A model generated the notes under the pieces. The model made no database searches. It was not told the origin of the DNA and worked only from the letters and a program-made list of their open reading frames with translations. DNA of 64,000 nucleotides from Blastomyces gilchristii SLH14081 (lineage: Eukaryota; Ascomycota; Eurotiomycetes; Onygenales; Ajellomycetaceae), in NCBI RefSeq assembly GCF_000003855.2, contig NW_003101682.1, positions 1,117,178-1,181,177 on the forward strand, in the 5' to 3' direction. How positions within the stretch are numbered: position 1 is the stretch's first letter; the number at the start of each line of letters is the position of its first letter. Shown here in pieces: positions 60,000 through 64,000 of the stretch. A program made the position numbers and the translations under genes.

Positions 60000-61226
60000 G
60001 ATTTTCTTAGTTTTTGATGTTTTTCAGATGATGTGATGTTGAAAATAGATTAAATATGTAATGTATGAAAATGAATAAGATGTGTATAATAACATTTGTC
60101 TTTTTACAGCTGATTCTTACAGTTGATAATTAATTCATTATCTCTTTTCTTTCTTACACTTTTTCTTTATCTGCTAGTCACTACTCTTACACAATCTCTA
60201 TATAATACAGTGTTCAGTGACTAGGTTCAGCAGCTTTCATCTTTTATAATTCTGTCTTATGTATTATACTGTCTCTCTTCACCTGTTTAGATTACTACAG
60301 TGAACAGCTCATTGAAACTAATCTCATCTGATCTCTGAGCATCTTCAGAGATTGAGATGACTTGATCACATATATCTATGAATGTTTCAGATGATTTATT
60401 CTCTGTTGTCTCTGTAATTGAACTAATATAAATAGTTGAATCTAACTCTGAATTTCTTTTTCTTCTGTAATCTGACTCATGTGTAAGTCTGCTACTCTGA
60501 GACTGCTCTTTATTATATTGTGTCTGCTATCTGCAGTGTGTTATTATATAATCAGCTACAGTCTCATCACTTATTGAAGTGTGATATTCATCTGATTTCT
60601 TCATTTCTTCTCATTCTTTTCTTATAATTATGAAAAGATCAGAATAAGTGAGATTATCTAATTTATAAGCATCTATAATTTCTCTTACTTTATGAGACTT
60701 TTTAATTATAAGTCTCTTCTTTTTCAACACTAATAATAGTGCTGTAGATAATTATAATCTGCTCAGATCTTACATCTTTACTTTTATAAAATATGAATTA
60801 TTTATTAAGTTGTATAAGATCTGTCCCTCTGATTCTTTCAATGCATATGTTTTTAGAGAATATGATTTGAGTATTTTATATGACTTAAACTATCTAGATT
60901 AAAACTTCTCAGAACTCTCATTGCATATAAGAACTCATGTTTTTATCTTGAGACACAATTTCTTAACTAGTGAGTCTCATATTCTTTTTAATTGAATTGC
61001 TCAGTTCAGAAGTAACTCATTAGCTTTTGTATGTATATGACTGATTTCTTTCAATCTTGATTCTGTGTCTGCAACTGCTGCATCTGTGACTGTTGTATTT
61101 ACAATCACTGTTTCCTTCTTCATCTTTTTCAAAGCATTCTTTAGAATGCGCGGATGTAATTCATATAATAGATAGAATGATGAATGCTTGAAGACTGTAG
61201 ATTGTTGAATCTGTATGACTAATAGT

Positions 61227-64000
61227 TAGACTGGCCGCCGAGACCATGAATTTCACATTTGGTCTCATTTGGTCTGGTCTCATACATTTCTTGGCGTGAG
61301 TCCCACCAGGACCAAGCCTCAAAAAAATCTGAAAATGAATCATTTCTGAGAGAAATGATGTGAAAAATGACCAGATTTAATTCAAGAACAGTGAAATAGA
61401 AGTAATTTTTCAGAATAAACTGTGAAAGATAATCATTCTTCCAAAATCAGAATGAGACTGAGACTGAAGATTAAAATCAGTCTCATTCAGTTCATTCAGT
61501 GATTGCTTATATAATCAGAATTTGGTAATGATTATTGATAACACTCATGAAACAACTAAATACATTCTTGTGTAAGTTTATTCTTCACTTTCTCATGAAA
61601 ACTACACTTCTCTGATATACTGTGATCAGAGGTATTAAACTGTCTGATAATTCTATGTTTTATAATCATGAGTTTCTTGATTGTTTCTTCTTGTAATTGT
61701 TCTCAGTGATAGTGATAAATATCTTGACTTGAGTTGAACTTTCACTTCATTCTCATCTCTGTCAATGAAATTGTCAGAATATCACATGTCATCAGTGCAA
61801 CAGTTAAATATGTACTCTCAACAATTTTTCATAACTCTAGAATTGATTTGATGTGTAAATTCATCAGATTATCTTGAAGATAGCAGTCAAATTCAGTTTT
61901 ATAAGCATGTAGTTTTGCCTGATTTTCAGTTGCAATCAATGTATGCAAGTTCTGTTTCAAAGTTAGTATTATAGTTCTATGTAATATAAAGTATTATCAA
62001 AGATTGTTACTTACTAGAGAATTGTATTTCACTGTCTTCACATCTTGAATATCTGCTCATTCAAATCTCTGATAGTTGGCATTGTAGTAGTCTCAGGCTA
62101 ATTTAACATATGAGTCTCATTTCTCCTCTATTCAATCTTGAGAAGTGTAGATATTAACTCAATGAGAGAAATCTAGTAGAGCTGCTACAGTATAGTACTC
62201 TGTAAAAGATTGTTCTGTTTTGCTGTAATAATATGCCAGTTTATCTCTTACAGCAACAATAGCCTGCACTATAGCATTATCTCAGACTGAATTTCTTTTT
62301 AAGTGATTCAACTACTTCTCAAGATGAGTAAATAAACTGTTATACACTCATCAGACTGACTGCAGCATTGATGTACAAGTTATTGAGACTGTCTTTATTG
62401 TCTTATAAAACTGAAACAGTAAATCAATCACATATTTCAACTGAGTTCACTTCATATCAGAAAGTTTCAATATCTGAATCTTTTCTTAATCAGAGTGTTG
62501 CACTCAATGATCAATTGTCTGACACAATTGAAGAGTCTGAACAGTTATCTCATATGTTAAACTTCACTGTGTTCTAACATTCTGTATTATATTCAGTGAT
62601 GTGACTGATTTGTTTGTTTGTTAAATATTATGAAATCATTGTTGTTGTTTAGAAGAGGTACAAATCATATTAACAATGTTTCAAATCTATGATATTTAAA
62701 TTATTAGTCAATCTATTCAAAATTAACAGTAGTATTATTAAAAAGTATTATCAAAAAGCAATATTAAAAAGTGTTATCAAAAAACATTATCTTTTGCAAA
62801 GTGAATGCAAAAGTTACTTAAGTAATCACTTTCATCTTATTCTTATCTCAAGAATCAGTCATCTCATTATTCTTTGTCTTGATATTAAGATTCTTTATCA
62901 GTGTTTGTATTATAAGTTGAATCATATAAGCAATGCAGAGAATATGACCTTGTTTATCATTTCAGAAATGCAAAGTTAATTTTTGCTCTAAGCTCTTCAT
63001 CATAGTGTAGTTATTTGCAGCATTGTCAGTTGTAATTGTAAGAAGACTGAGACTAATATTCTAATAGTTATTTTTAATCACAGTCATTAATATCTCTGTC
63101 ATATAATCCTCAGTATAACTACTGATCAATGATTCAAATTTAATTAATATCTCTTAATAAGTTCAGTTCTCATCAATATAATAACATATAACTCTTATAA
63201 ATGTAAGATTGTTTATACTAGTTCATGCATTCACTGTGAGAGATACTCTTCAATGATTCTTCAACTCTGATTCTAGATATTGTATATTAACTTTGTAGTG
63301 TGTCTTAAGATTGAACTGAAGACAGAATTGATATGAAATATGAAGATTTGAATTAAGCATTTGAAGAAGTGTTCAGAATTTGAGGTTTTCAATTGATTGA
63401 AGAGAAAGATTCAGAGATATACATATGTGAAGTAATTGTTCATGAAAGTTATTAGATAAGAGTTGTGAAATCAGAGTACTGATATGAGATTGTTTTTACA
63501 TGATTTTCTTCAAATTAGAAAGTTAGTATTATTAAAAATTGTTATCTGATAGAGTAACTTATCAGCTCAGTAGTAATTTTCTGATTATTTTTCTTTTATT
63601 ATCTGCATTCTGATGACTTCAGATGTTGAGAAATTTCTTCAAAGTTATGATTAGTTTATAATGAATGTTTCTGAATGAAGTTGCAGTGATTGTAGCAGAG
63701 AGATGACTCTTCAGTAATCTGCAATACAATCTGTTGATAATTATTCCATAGTTCATCTCAATGTTTGTGTTGAGTTTTTCATAAATTTTGTGACCTGGAA
63801 TCAGATGTGAAGAATGAAGTGATTATTCATTATAATTAAAAGAGAGCATTCTGTGTTGAATTGTAAACAACATAGATTTTATAATTTATAGTGATTTCTT
63901 GAAGAGTTTGTGAATCTTCAATAGAAGTAAAAGAAGTGAAAGAAGTGAATTCAGAAGATATGATAATAATTTGAGAAAGATAATAATTTATTTTCAATAA
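61227..64000 (-). mobile_element. hAT DNA transposon, degraded, 3' end and transposase (runs off window)
   Basis: The terminus TAGACTGGCCGCCGAGACCA and the next 75 bp are nearly unmutated and match the foldback element end at 44393. The interior from about 61325 is heavily mutated. Minus-strand sequence around 62080-62330 reads, with stops at former Trp codons, AIVAVRDKLAYYYSKTEQ, TVAALLDFSH and IEEKWDSYVKLAWDYYNA, the usual C-terminal catalytic part of hAT transposases. Further upstream (63650-63900) further coding-like text is present but no clear BED finger. It interrupts element 3 after CTAATAGT, the presumed 8-bp target duplication; the other copy lies beyond the window. No intact transposase remains. 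Confidence 0.7.

Larger units (their letters stand above)
55349..61226 (-). mobile_element. Ty3/Gypsy element 3, 3' part, minus strand, twice interrupted
   Basis: It begins with its 3' LTR in reverse (55349-55514, 166 bp, TGTGATTC...GAATCACA) and the complement of the polypurine tract (TTCTCTCTCATC, 55515-55526). The sequence then follows element 1 backwards: the antisense-frame region (to 57137 and again from 59614), then the region downstream of integrase to 61226. A LINE-type retroposon interrupts it at 57138-59613 and a hAT transposon from 61227; the rest lies outside the window. It is inserted in element 2, so it is younger than that copy, and older than the two insertions it carries. 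Confidence 0.85.

Noticed and set aside
62368..62979. Plus-strand open frames of 69 and 96 aa near the right end
   Set aside because: They are antisense to hAT transposase-like sequence on the minus strand.

Overview
The window is nuclear DNA of a filamentous ascomycete. Genes carry short GT-AG introns, there is a Zn2Cys6 regulator, and fungal families such as CYP504 and Dal5-type transporters are present. The composition is two-part: a gene-bearing segment of ordinary GC (1 to about 41,350), then a very AT-rich, point-mutated block of nested transposons (about 41,350 to 64,000). This bipartite layout, with mutated Gypsy elements, suits Eurotiomycetes, perhaps Onygenales such as Blastomyces or Emmonsia; that placement is inference.

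Gene-bearing half, left to right: 3' part of a delta-12 fatty-acid desaturase with an apparent 1-nt frameshift (+); a decayed ankyrin-repeat gene (-); a RAD57/XRCC3-type recombination ATPase (-); a peroxisomal copper amine oxidase (+) whose promoter holds paired GATA sites and a CCG-N10-CGG inverted repeat; a small Dabb-domain protein (+); an MFS transporter (-); a Zn2Cys6 transcription factor (+); a frameshifted hypothetical gene (-); a single-pass membrane protein (+); a CYP504-family phenylacetate-hydroxylase-like P450 (-); a Dal5-type MFS transporter (+); a short-chain dehydrogenase pseudogene (-); a Pro/Ser-rich hypothetical protein (+); a bHLH transcription factor (-); and a protein-kinase fragment ending at the compositional boundary. 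Amine oxidase, CYP504, two transporters and the regulator could serve aromatic amine and phenylacetate catabolism, but they are not tightly clustered and the link is inferred.

AT-rich half: a complete Ty3/Gypsy element (42,924-52,329; 168-bp LTRs, 4-bp ATTC target duplication) is interrupted by a hAT-derived foldback element with an 8-bp target duplication and an assembly gap. A second Gypsy copy (from about 52,684) is cut by a third, oppositely oriented copy (from 55,349). The third copy is itself interrupted by a 2.48-kb retroposon that begins exactly at a tRNA-like sequence and ends as a LINE (57,138-59,613; 13-bp target duplication), and then by a degraded hAT transposon (from 61,227) that runs to the window edge.

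The mutation pattern is notable. CpG is almost absent and CpC/GpG are rare, while CpA and CpT stay common. This differs from the CpA-targeted RIP of Neurospora. Element termini (LTRs, hAT ends, the tRNA-like head) are visibly less mutated than interiors.
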